Positions 43,979 through 51,462 of a DNA stretch of 64,000 nucleotides are shown here, in pieces. The position numbers and the translations under genes are program-made. The DNA is from Clostridiales bacterium. Lineage in GTDB: Bacteria; Bacillota; Clostridia; Oscillospirales; Ruminococcaceae. The notes under the pieces are model-generated. The model did not search any database. It was not told where the DNA came from and saw only the letters and a program-made list of their open reading frames with translations. Location: contig JAHZAY010000003.1 in the NCBI GenBank assembly GCA_019423685.1, forward strand, positions 124,001-188,000. The letters run 5' to 3'. Numbering within the stretch: the first letter of the stretch is position 1; every line of letters begins with the position of its first letter.

Positions 43979-45250
43979 TTATTGACGGCAGAACACCGCA
44001 CGCACCTCTCCGGCAAGATAGAGCGAACCGAGTGCGCAGACTACGCCATCCTCTCCGGCAAGCTGTTGCGCAAGGGCACAGCCCTGTGCAACCGAATCGC
44101 TGGCATAAGCCTGAATCTGCAGATTCTGTTTGATGATGCCGGCCAGCTCCTGTGCCTCGAGTGCGCGAGAGCTATCCGCGTGCAGGCAGACAAACGCTTT
44201 TGCCACCTTCCCCATCTCGGACAGCATGGAGGCAGTATCCTTGTCGCGCATCATGCCGGTGAGAAAGACCACCTTTTTGCCCGGATAGAAGTCCTGCAGC
44301 GCCTGAACCGCTACCTGCACGCACTGCGGATTGTGGCCGCCATCGAGGACAAAGTCGGGATGACGGTGCAATCTTTCAAATCGTGCCGGCCAAATCGTGG
44401 TGGCGATGCCGTCGCACACCGCCTCATCCGGGATCGCGTATCCCTCTTGCCGCAGCACCTCTACAGCAGTCAGGACATTTGCCGCGTTTCGCACCTGATG
44501 TCTGCCGGCCAGCGGCAACAGCAGCTGGCCAAACTGCTTATCTTGCAGTCTCTGCCCTTCCGGGGAGGCCGAAAGTACCTGCAGCCGTTCTGGGTCAGCC
44601 ACATGGAATCCGCAGCCCACTTCGGCGCAGATTTCTTCCACCACCCGCATCGCCGCCGGGTCCTGTTTTGCCATAACCAGTTGGCCGCCGCGCTTTGCTA
44701 TGCCGCCCTTCTGTGCGGCAATCTCTTCTATGGTGTTTCCAAGGGTCTCTGTGTGGTCAAATCCGAGCTGTGTAATCATGGCAACTGCCGGCGTGGGGAT
44801 GCAGTTGGTGGCATCCAGTTTGCCTCCAATCCCCACTTCAAAGGCTACAAAGTCGCATTTGGCTTTGGCAAAATACCACAGCGCCATCAGGGTAAGCACC
44901 TCAAAGACGATGGGCACTCCGCCCATCTGCTCGCAAGCCGCCTTGACCTTTTCCACCGCCTCAATAAAGTCCTCATCCGAGATGTTTTGCCCGTCCACCT
45001 GGAACCGCTCGTTATAGCGGCGCAGGTGCGGGGAGGTATACAGCCCGGTGCGCCATCCTGCCCGATGCAGGATGTTGGCCATCATAGCAGAGCAGGAGCC
45101 CTTGCCGTTGGTGCCCGCCACATGGACAAAGCGCACCTTTTTCTGCGGGTCCCCGAGCAGGTGCAGCGTCTGGGTCAATTTTGCAAGGCCGTACCGCGCG
45201 CGCGGCACACTGCCTCCCTGGATATATTCTACCGCTTCCTGGTAATCCAT
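43979..45250 (-). CDS. folC: Folylpolyglutamate synthase / dihydrofolate synthase
   Basis: Adds glutamate to dihydropteroate and to folates, keeping them in the cell. 423 aa. FVHVAGTNGKGSCSAMMANIL is the ATP loop; YTSPHLRRYNERFQVDG the folate-site motif; FVLDGGHNPQ the C-terminal domain motif. The whole Mur-ligase-like fold is present. AGAGGAA lies upstream of ATG. A terminator separates it from ridA upstream. Confidence 0.95.
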   Translation of the reverse strand: MDYQEAVEYIQGGSVPRARYGLAKLTQTLHLLGDPQKKVRFVHVAGTNGKGSCSAMMANILHRAGWRTGLYTSPHLRRYNERFQVDGQNISDEDFIEAVEKVKAACEQMGGVPIVFEVLTLMALWYFAKAKCDFVAFEVGIGGKLDATNCIPTPAVAMITQLGFDHTETLGNTIEEIAAQKGGIAKRGGQLVMAKQDPAAMRVVEEICAEVGCGFHVADPERLQVLSASPEGQRLQDKQFGQLLLPLAGRHQVRNAANVLTAVEVLRQEGYAIPDEAVCDGIATTIWPARFERLHRHPDFVLDGGHNPQCVQVAVQALQDFYPGKKVVFLTGMMRDKDTASMLSEMGKVAKAFVCLHADSSRALEAQELAGIIKQNLQIQAYASDSVAQGCALAQQLAGEDGVVCALGSLYLAGEVRAVFCRQ

Positions 45251-45310
45251 TTCCTAGCACTTCCTCTTTTGACAATAAAAAGCGTCTACACAAAAAAGCT
45301 ACAACATGAG

Positions 45311-45345
45311 AAAAAGCCGCTGGCTTAAAGCGACAGCGGCTTTTT
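45311..45345 (-). terminator. Terminator after ridA
   Basis: AAAAAGCCGCTG and CAGCGGCTTTTT pair around an 11-base loop. Confidence 0.9.
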
Positions 45346-45359
45346 ATTCTGCCGGTTCG

Positions 45360-45740
45360 TTATTTAACGTAAGCGATGGCTTCAATCTCAACCAGAGCGC
45401 CCTTTGGCAGTTTTGCAACTTCAAAAGCAGCGCGAGCTGGGCAATCCTCGGTGAAGAACTCAGCGTATACTTCGTTCATGTCGTTAAAGTCTCCCATATT
45501 CTGCATCAGAACGGTGGTCTTTACAACATTCTTCATAGAAAGGCCCTCGGATTCGAGGATCGCTTTGATGTTTTCCAGGGACTGTTTGGTCTGGCATTTG
45601 ATGCAAGCATCTGCCATTTCACCAGTAGCAGGATTGATCGGCAGCTGGCCGGAAATGTACATATTGTCGCCCGCGATGATCGCCTGAGAATATGGGCCGA
45701 TTGCGCCAGGAGCGTTGGTGGTTGCAACTACTTTTTTCAT
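45360..45740 (-). CDS. ridA: RidA-family enamine/imine deaminase
   Basis: Hydrolyses reactive enamines such as 2-aminoacrylate formed by PLP enzymes. 126 aa, normal length. GAIGPYSQAI, NMYISGQLPINP and the substrate-binding Arg in CPARAAFEVAKLP are visible, ending in VEIEAIAY. ATG at 45740 has AAAAGGAAG upstream. Codons resemble those of gap and aspA, suggesting high expression. It has its own promoter and a GC-rich hairpin in its leader. Confidence 0.95.
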   Translation of the reverse strand: MKKVVATTNAPGAIGPYSQAIIAGDNMYISGQLPINPATGEMADACIKCQTKQSLENIKAILESEGLSMKNVVKTTVLMQNMGDFNDMNEVYAEFFTEDCPARAAFEVAKLPKGALVEIEAIAYVK

Positions 45741-45770
45741 GTAAACCGCTTCCTTTTCTGTATTGTTTTT

Positions 45771-45797
45771 CCTGTGGGGGTAAATTTTTCCCACAGG
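45771..45797 (-). promoter_or_regulatory. Hairpin in the ridA leader
   Basis: CCTGTGGG and CCCACAGG pair around an 11-base AT-rich loop, 30 bases before the ridA start. Possibly an mRNA stabiliser. Confidence 0.45.
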
Positions 45798-45807
45798 CTC
45801 TATTGCT

Positions 45808-45836
45808 ATTTTAGCACAAGATTCGTCCTTCGGCAA
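45808..45836 (-). promoter_or_regulatory. ridA promoter
   Basis: TTGCCG and TAAAAT with 17-base spacing on the minus strand. Confidence 0.65.
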
Positions 45837-45939
45837 CCTTTATTTTTATCAAAAGCGCACCCAATTTTCGCTATTGATTGGGATCGTTGCCTACTGAACA
45901 GATGGTTTTTCCCCCATATTTCCCAAAGTGCAAAAGCTT

Positions 45940-47328
45940 TTACTTTTGCTGCAGCATCATCTTGGCGCATTTATACACGTCGCCGCACCCTAACGTGATG
46001 ACCAGATCGCCCGGTTTTGCGTGTGCCATAACATATTCGGAAATTTCTTCAAAGGTAGAAAACCAGACGCAGCCGGGAATCTTCTCTGCCAGATCCTTTG
46101 CATAGATGTTGTAGGTATTTTTCTCTCTCGATCCCATGATCTCCGAGAGCACCACATGATCGGCGATTTGCAGCACCCGTGCAAAGTCGTCCAACAGCAT
46201 CGCTGTGCGCGAATAGGTAAACGGCTGGTGCACCGCCCAAACCTGACGGTACTGCATCGCCTTTGCCGCCTTGAGCGTCGCCTCAATCTCTGCCGGATGG
46301 TGGCCGTAGTCGTCTGCAATGGTCACGCCCTTGTTTTCGCCCATGATCTCAAATCGGCGCCCCGCACCCTGAAAGACCTTGGCCGATGCGATCGCCCGCT
46401 GTGGGGTGCAGCCGGCCTCAACTGCCGCCGCAATCGCCGCGATGCTGTTTAAGATGTTGTGGTCGCCCGGGATGTTCAGCAGCACCGTACCCCAGTTTTC
46501 CCCGTGACAATACAGGTCAAACTGGGTGTGCCGTCCATCGGTATGGACAATATTTTTCGGGTAGTAATCGTTTTGCTCCCCCATGCCAAAGGAGATCATC
46601 TGTTTGTTCGGGTTCTCTTCTCCCACACCCTCTACCGCTTTGCAGGTGTTGGCATCGTCACCGTTATAGATGACCGCCTTGGTGGCCATCTGTGCAAACT
46701 GGTGATAGGACGCAAAAACATGGTCCATCGTCTTAAAATACTCCATGTGGTCGGCATCGACGTTGAGAACTACGGCAACGTCCGGATGCAGCTTCAAAAA
46801 GTGATCCTCAAACTCGCATGCCTCGCAGACCATGATGTCGCTGTTTCCAAGCCTTCCACTGCCGCCGATGGCCTCAAGCTTTCCGCCGATGACCGCCGAA
46901 GGATCCATCCCACACTCCATCAGCATCTGGGTGAGCAGCGCGGTGGTGGTCGTCTTGCCGTGGGTGCCACAGACACAGATGCAGCTGTCAAACCAACTGG
47001 TCACCAATCCCAGCAGATCCGCCCGCTCGATGGTGGGCACGCCGCTGGCGCGCGCGGCGATCAGCTCAGGATTGTCGTCCATGATGGCGGCTGTGTGGAC
47101 AATCAGGTCCGCTCCCTCAATATTTTCCGCCCGCTGGCCGATGGTGACCGGGATGTTCAGCTTGTTTCTCTCAAAGTCGATGGTATCCCCTGGATTGTTG
47201 TCCGATCCGGTGATGTAGTAGCCCATTCCATGAAGAATCTGCACAAGCGGAAACATGCCCGAACCGCCGATGCCGATAAAATGGATGTGCTTTTTATCCT
47301 TTAAAAAATCCTTGTGAATGTGGGTCAT
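45940..47328 (-). CDS. murC: UDP-N-acetylmuramate-L-alanine ligase
   Basis: Adds L-Ala to UDP-MurNAc in peptidoglycan synthesis. 462 aa. Rossmann segment FIGIGGSGMFPLVQIL, ATP loop CGTHGKTTTTALL, and central motifs EACEFEDHFLKL and LNVDADHMEYFK are all intact. ATG at 47328 follows AAAGGCGG. It is the only mur gene here. A TATAAT box lies upstream near 47401 without a clear -35. Confidence 0.96.
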   Translation of the reverse strand: MTHIHKDFLKDKKHIHFIGIGGSGMFPLVQILHGMGYYITGSDNNPGDTIDFERNKLNIPVTIGQRAENIEGADLIVHTAAIMDDNPELIAARASGVPTIERADLLGLVTSWFDSCICVCGTHGKTTTTALLTQMLMECGMDPSAVIGGKLEAIGGSGRLGNSDIMVCEACEFEDHFLKLHPDVAVVLNVDADHMEYFKTMDHVFASYHQFAQMATKAVIYNGDDANTCKAVEGVGEENPNKQMISFGMGEQNDYYPKNIVHTDGRHTQFDLYCHGENWGTVLLNIPGDHNILNSIAAIAAAVEAGCTPQRAIASAKVFQGAGRRFEIMGENKGVTIADDYGHHPAEIEATLKAAKAMQYRQVWAVHQPFTYSRTAMLLDDFARVLQIADHVVLSEIMGSREKNTYNIYAKDLAEKIPGCVWFSTFEEISEYVMAHAKPGDLVITLGCGDVYKCAKMMLQQK

Positions 47329-47537
47329 GGTAAAACCGCCTTTTCTCAAAAAAAGTTTTTAAAATCGTTGCTTCTCTCATAGTAAAAGACCTTGTCTTTA
47401 TTATATTGCGAATCGCCCGGAAAATAAACAGCTTTTTGGCGATTTTGGTCTTTTTTCTTTGGCAAGTTGGCCGCATAACCAAATGCAGCCAGCCCATACT
47501 ATCTTTGACCCGAATTCCAGACAAAAGGAGAATTGCC

Positions 47538-47897
47538 ATGAACATTACCGACATTCGCATCCGCAAGACCTACACCGAAAACCGCCTGCGCGCGCTGGTC
47601 TCGATCACCATCGATTATGACCTCGCCGTTCACGACATCAAGATCATCCAAGGTCCACAGCGCCTGTTTGTCGCCATGCCCAGCCGCAAAGACGAAAACG
47701 ATACCTACCGCGACATCGCCCACCCGATCACCCCGCAGGCCCGCAAGCAGCTGGAAGATGCCGTTTTGGGAGCCTATGAACAGTATATGGCTGAACAGGC
47801 CTCGCAAAGCTCATCCACTCCGCCCCAGCCCGCGCGCCAGACCGCCCTTTGGGAACAAAATCTCTTCAGCGCCCCGGACATCACCTACCACGAATAA
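47538..47897 (+). CDS. spoVG: Septation/sporulation regulator SpoVG
   Basis: Small RNA/DNA-binding protein affecting septation at sporulation and other regulation. 119 aa: the SpoVG domain is residues 1-85 (NITDIRIRKTYTENRLRALV, VAMPSRKDENDTYRDIAHPI), followed by an extra 30-residue Gln/Ser/Pro-rich tail not seen in the shortest homologues. AAAAGGAG precedes ATG at 47538. Divergent from murC. Confidence 0.95.
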   Translation: MNITDIRIRKTYTENRLRALVSITIDYDLAVHDIKIIQGPQRLFVAMPSRKDENDTYRDIAHPITPQARKQLEDAVLGAYEQYMAEQASQSSSTPPQPARQTALWEQNLFSAPDITYHE

Positions 47898-47940
47898 GCT
47901 CTCTTTTCCACCACCGCCCATGGAAAAGGGGGAAAATACA

Positions 47941-47988
47941 AAGCAGCCCCATCCAGGTGGAGAACCGGATGGGGCTGCTGTTTTTTTA
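47941..47988. terminator. Terminator after spoVG
   Basis: AGCAGCCCCATCC and GGATGGGGCTGCT pair around a 12-base loop, then a seven-T run. Shared with the convergent surface-protein gene. Confidence 0.92.
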
Positions 47989-48006
47989 ATTTGTGTTGGC
48001 TTTTGC

Positions 48007-49215
48007 CTATCTCTTTACCTTAAAGAGAGCCACGCCGCCTGCCAGAGACACAGCTGCGATGGCAGCCATCAGGCCGACAACATCCTCAGCGCCAGTCTGC
48101 GGATTTACCTTATCCGAACCGCCGCTGTGGTAATCGTTGGTACCGGTGCTCTCGCCGTAGCCTGGGGTCTGCTCGGTGGCGTCGCCGGTGTTGTTGCCGG
48201 TGTTGGAATCCTGGGATGGGGTCTCTACCTCTGCGCTGATATCCAGTGCATCTGGGGTGAGGACATAGTTGCCGAGGGTGCGGGTTTTGAGCTCCATCGC
48301 CTCATTCTCAGCGTTGTAGACGGCATCGGTCGCTTTGAGCGCGCCATTGACCACCTGATAAAGGTGCATCTCCTCTTCCACCGGGATCACCAGGGTACCG
48401 GTAGCGCTGAACTCGTCCAGATCGCCGCGGAAGTTGTAGAAGTACAGGTCCTCCACATAGCGGTCTGCGATATCTTTGTCATAGGTGCGGTCGAAATCGA
48501 GCATCACCTTGTCGCCGCCGAACATGCGTACGGTGAAGTAGGCGTCATCGTTGAAATTGAAGGTGGCGGTGCCGTCCTTGTCCTCTGCAACTTCCCATAC
48601 TGCCTTCTCATAGACGTTGTTTTCCCACTCAAAGTCTACCAATTTGTCGGACTTTGGATTGGAAAAGGAACCTTTGAGCTGCACCTGCTCGGTCTTGTTC
48701 TGGCTGTAGCGCTCAGAGATGTAGACGTTAAAGGCAAACTCGAGGTCATTTAAGCTGTTGTAATTGTCCGCGGTCTCTGCTTTGATGTAAACAGTGCCCT
48801 TGACAAGGCCCGCATCAGCGGAGGATGCGCGGTAAAAGTCGACGGTGTCGATGATCTGTTTGGACTTGTCGACAAAGTTGATCTTCCACTTTTTGTCCAC
48901 ATTGCCGGTGTATGGGATGTGGCCGGTCATCTCCTCTTTGGAAGCGCCGATGGTTACGGTCTCACCCTCTTCGGTGGTGTAGTAAAGCGGGATGTAGAGA
49001 TCGTCGCCCGGCTGCAGCGCAAGGTCGTTTGCCTCGTCCAGGTCGATCGACTGTGTCTGCTCACCGCGCACGACGGTGAGTTGCTCGCCGAAACCAAATT
49101 CGGACGGCCAACCCTGCTCCTCATTCACCACGCCGGTGGCGACATCGGCGAAGGCTGCGGTGCTCATTGTGAGCAGCATAGCCGACGCCATAGAAAATGC
49201 AACAAATTTTTTCAT
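48007..49215 (-). CDS. Secreted surface protein with NPQTG sorting signal (family member A)
   Basis: 402 aa. Signal peptide 1-23 ending TMSTAAFA. The mature protein opens with GWPSEFGF and a PGDDLYIPLYY motif, then GNVDKKWKINF, an acidic beta-rich middle, and the module FNFNDDAYFTVRMFGGD ... ending LGNYVLTPDALD. A Thr/Asn/Ser-rich spacer leads to NPQTG (371-375), then AEDVVG, a hydrophobic helix and KVKR, the layout of a sortase substrate. Clearly paralogous to the 658-aa protein at 53848-55824. Function unknown; likely covalently anchored to the wall. AGGAGG precedes ATG at 49215; own promoter. Confidence 0.85.
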   Translation of the reverse strand: MKKFVAFSMASAMLLTMSTAAFADVATGVVNEEQGWPSEFGFGEQLTVVRGEQTQSIDLDEANDLALQPGDDLYIPLYYTTEEGETVTIGASKEEMTGHIPYTGNVDKKWKINFVDKSKQIIDTVDFYRASSADAGLVKGTVYIKAETADNYNSLNDLEFAFNVYISERYSQNKTEQVQLKGSFSNPKSDKLVDFEWENNVYEKAVWEVAEDKDGTATFNFNDDAYFTVRMFGGDKVMLDFDRTYDKDIADRYVEDLYFYNFRGDLDEFSATGTLVIPVEEEMHLYQVVNGALKATDAVYNAENEAMELKTRTLGNYVLTPDALDISAEVETPSQDSNTGNNTGDATEQTPGYGESTGTNDYHSGGSDKVNPQTGAEDVVGLMAAIAAVSLAGGVALFKVKR

Positions 49216-49321
49216 CTGTGTGTTCCTCCTAAAAGATTCTGTTGTGTCGGATTCCACAGCTGTCTTTTTCCCATTATGATCTGCGCTTGAAGTTCTCCAC
49301 CAACTTCTTACGTCTGTCGCT

Positions 49322-49350
49322 ATTATATACGCTCCCACCCGATTTTGCAA
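49322..49350 (-). promoter_or_regulatory. Promoter of surface protein A
   Basis: TTGCAA and TATAAT, 17 bases apart; leader about 100 bases. Its -10 context GTATATAAT is shared with the promoters at 57301 and 57912. Confidence 0.8.
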
Positions 49351-49446
49351 GAGGTTTTTCCGTGGTAAATTCTTGGTCTGCTGCCGGTTTTCGGATAGAC
49401 ATCCCGGCATGTACTAACAAGATATTGGGGCCACCTCCCCCAGCGC

Positions 49447-49482
49447 AAAAAAAGAGCAGGCCGCTTCGCCTGCTCTTTTTTT
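49447..49482 (-). terminator. Terminator after the GNAT gene
   Basis: AAAAAAAGAGCAGGC and GCCTGCTCTTTTTTT pair around CGCTTC. Confidence 0.93.
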
Positions 49483-49487
49483 GCGTT

Positions 49488-49934
49488 TTAAAAAAGCTGT
49501 TTTGTCATCGAGATATGGGGGCAAAACTCGTCCAGATATTCCTCGCCCGATTCGACATATCCGTGTTTTTTATAAAAGCCCTTTGCCTGCACCTGTGCGC
49601 TCAGATGAACCGGAGCCGGACCCTTTGCCAACTCCAAAATTTTCTCTTCGCAGGCCTGCAAAATTTTGTCGCCAAGTTTTTTGCCGCGATAATTTTCCAG
49701 CACACAAACCCGGCCAATCTGCCAGACCTTGTCCTCGCCCAAAAAGATGCGGGCTGCACCGATCGGCTCGTCCCCATCATAGAGCGCCAAATGCCAGCTG
49801 ATGTTGTCGGTGTCATCAAACTCCACCTGAAAGCCCTGTTCCACCATAAATACATTTGCACGGACAAAGAAAGCGTCATCGCTCCCCTTTTTTCCGTGGG
49901 TCCATACAATTTGATAATCCTGTCTTTTTGCCAA
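49488..49934 (-). CDS. GNAT-family N-acetyltransferase
   Basis: 148 aa from a TTG start with AGGAGG eight bases upstream. Acetyl-CoA loop YRGKKLGDKILQACEE and the C-terminal GFYKKHGYVESGEEYLDE with ISM ending match the YjcF/ElaA-like GNAT group. Substrate unknown. It follows the BofA-like gene on the same strand after 42 bases. Confidence 0.9.
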   Translation of the reverse strand: MAKRQDYQIVWTHGKKGSDDAFFVRANVFMVEQGFQVEFDDTDNISWHLALYDGDEPIGAARIFLGEDKVWQIGRVCVLENYRGKKLGDKILQACEEKILELAKGPAPVHLSAQVQAKGFYKKHGYVESGEEYLDEFCPHISMTKQLF

Positions 49935-49976
49935 GCTGATTTCCTCCTTGCTGTGGGATAGCTCTATTATAGCCGA

Positions 49977-50231
49977 TTATACCCCACAAATCAATTTCAC
50001 CAGCAGCAAAAATATGCACCCCGGTATCCCAAAAACACAACTGACAAACAGGGTGGGCGCCGTCACTGCCAACCCCAGCGAGGGGAAAAGAAGTTCCATC
50101 GCCACAAGGCACCCTCCACCGCTCACAGCCGAAAATAACATGCCGCGCAACAGATAACGGTGATTAAATAAAAACAGCGCCTGCACGCCCGCACAGGCCG
50201 CCAGCGACAAAAAAAGAATTGTTTGATCCAT
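49977..50231 (-). CDS. bofA: BofA-like small membrane protein
   Basis: 84 aa, two to three membrane segments. The C-terminal VFGIPGCIFLLLVKLICG matches the GIPG...K end of BofA, the inhibitor of pro-sigma-K processing that works in the outer forespore membrane with SpoIVFA/SpoIVFB. ATG at 50231 lies six bases after AGGAGG; the ATG touching that site is unlikely. The N-terminal half is not conserved with BofA as far as I can tell, so the call rests on size, topology and tail. Confidence 0.6.
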   Translation of the reverse strand: MDQTILFLSLAACAGVQALFLFNHRYLLRGMLFSAVSGGGCLVAMELLFPSLGLAVTAPTLFVSCVFGIPGCIFLLLVKLICGV

Positions 50232-50316
50232 TGACATCCTCCTCTCCTTGCTGTTACCCTATATGTATGGGACAGGCGCCCTATTTATGTACAAAAAGAA
50301 AGAAGGTTTTGCCACC

Positions 50317-50736
50317 ATGAAACTCCATTTGATCGCGCAGCTGCCGGAGCAGTTTGCCGGAAAACTGCTCTTTTCGGTCATCGTCTGCCGCTACGAGCAA
50401 AAATGGGTATTCTGCCAACATCGCCAGCGGGAAAGCTTTGAGACTCCGGGCGGACACATCGAGCCGGGAGAGACTGCGGAGCAGGCGGCCCGCCGGGAGC
50501 TGTATGAGGAAACCGGCGCGCTGGATTTTACCCTGCGCCCCATCGGCGTCTATGGGGTGGAAAAGGACGGAACACAGGATTTTGGCGCTCTGTACTTTGC
50601 ACAGGTGACCCGCTTTGGCCCCTTGCCGCCAAACTCGGAGATGCGTCAGGTTTTCTTTTGTGAGCAGCTCCCCCTGCCCCAGACCTACCCGCTCATCCAG
50701 CCACAACTTTTACAATGGGTTCAACAGGTATTGTGA
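50317..50736 (+). CDS. Nudix hydrolase
   Basis: 139 aa. A complete Nudix box runs GGHIEPGE then REL-EETG (residues about 47-68). It hydrolyses a nucleoside-diphosphate-linked substrate; similarity in length and layout to MutT/YtkD-like proteins gives no firm substrate. ATG at 50317 has a GAAGG site 10-11 bases upstream; an ATG at 50287 is possible but lacks a ribosome site. Confidence 0.88.
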   Translation: MKLHLIAQLPEQFAGKLLFSVIVCRYEQKWVFCQHRQRESFETPGGHIEPGETAEQAARRELYEETGALDFTLRPIGVYGVEKDGTQDFGALYFAQVTRFGPLPPNSEMRQVFFCEQLPLPQTYPLIQPQLLQWVQQVL

Positions 50737-50752
50737 AAACTTAAAATGCCAA

Positions 50753-50781
50753 AAAAAGCGCCCATTTCTAGGGCGCTTTTT
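50753..50781. terminator. Bidirectional terminator
   Basis: AAAAAGCGCCC and GGGCGCTTTTT around ATTTCTA, between the Nudix gene and the convergent coat gene. Confidence 0.92.
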
Positions 50782-50787
50782 CCGTTT

Positions 50788-51045
50788 TTAGTTTGAAAAC
50801 TTCATCTTTGCCTGCTGGATCTTGTCCGCCGGAGCCTCCTGGGTGGGGTACCAGCCGCGCTTTTGCATTTCGGTAAAGACCTCGTGCTGAATCTGGTGTT
50901 CTTCAGAAAGCAGATTCATGAATTCGTTCATCAGCGAAGGGGAAGCACACTCATTGGCATAATTATTGTAGTTTTCGGTCATAAACTTTTCGGACGAGAG
51001 CGCATCGCAGAGGATCTCCCGGTCATTGAGGGCTTGTTTTTGCAT
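50788..51045 (-). CDS. CotF-family spore coat protein
   Basis: 85 aa. Coat F domain: LNDREILCDALSSEKFMTEN, LMNEFMNLLSEEHQIQHEVF and EMQKRGWYPTQEAPADKIQQ are the standard family sequences. It folds as a ferritin-like helical bundle and is expected in the spore coat. AAAGGAGG precedes ATG. It is 18 bases after a partner coat gene. Confidence 0.9.
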   Translation of the reverse strand: MQKQALNDREILCDALSSEKFMTENYNNYANECASPSLMNEFMNLLSEEHQIQHEVFTEMQKRGWYPTQEAPADKIQQAKMKFSN

Positions 51046-51063
51046 AAAAGAGGACCTCCTTTT

Positions 51064-51246
51064 TTAACCCAAAAGGTTGAGCAGCTTGCTTTTATGAATC
51101 TCATGCTTTGCTGCAATCTGCTCGCAGCAGGCTTTGAGCTGCTGGTCCTGGGTCATCTGTGCATACATCTTAAATTTTTGAATCAGGATCTGTTCCTGTC
51201 CAAGCTGCTCTTCCACAGCGGTCAATTCTTTGGTGGTCAGGTTCAT
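51064..51246 (-). CDS. Small spore-coat-associated protein (CotF partner)
   Basis: 60 aa, all helical: MNLTTKELTAVEEQLGQEQI then EQIAAKHEIHKSKLLNLL. It resembles the short proteins encoded immediately before CotF-type genes in Clostridia and may pair with that coat protein. ATG at 51246 follows GAGGTG; the frame also opens at a TTG at 51267 without support. Confidence 0.8.
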   Translation of the reverse strand: MNLTTKELTAVEEQLGQEQILIQKFKMYAQMTQDQQLKACCEQIAAKHEIHKSKLLNLLG

Positions 51247-51304
51247 TCTTTTCACCTCTTCGATCAACGTAAGCCTATTGCTCCACCAGTAGTATTGCCC
51301 CCTT

Positions 51305-51353
51305 TTAAAAAGTTTAATCTTCTCTTAAAAAGTTTAATCTTCTCTTAAAAAGT
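51305..51353. repeat. 20-bp tandem repeat upstream of the coat operon
   Basis: The unit TTAAAAAGTTTAATCTTCTC occurs twice exactly and then a nine-base partial third copy. It lies 60-110 bases before the first coat gene, where a sporulation promoter would be expected. Confidence 0.85.
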
Positions 51354-51462
51354 GCAAAGCGCCAAGCCCTTTCCTATTACAAAAAATGTGGGAGAAGTGC
51401 CGCACACCGCCACACTTCTCCCAAAAAAGGGATTTATGATAGACCTTTCAGAATGTTGTGCC

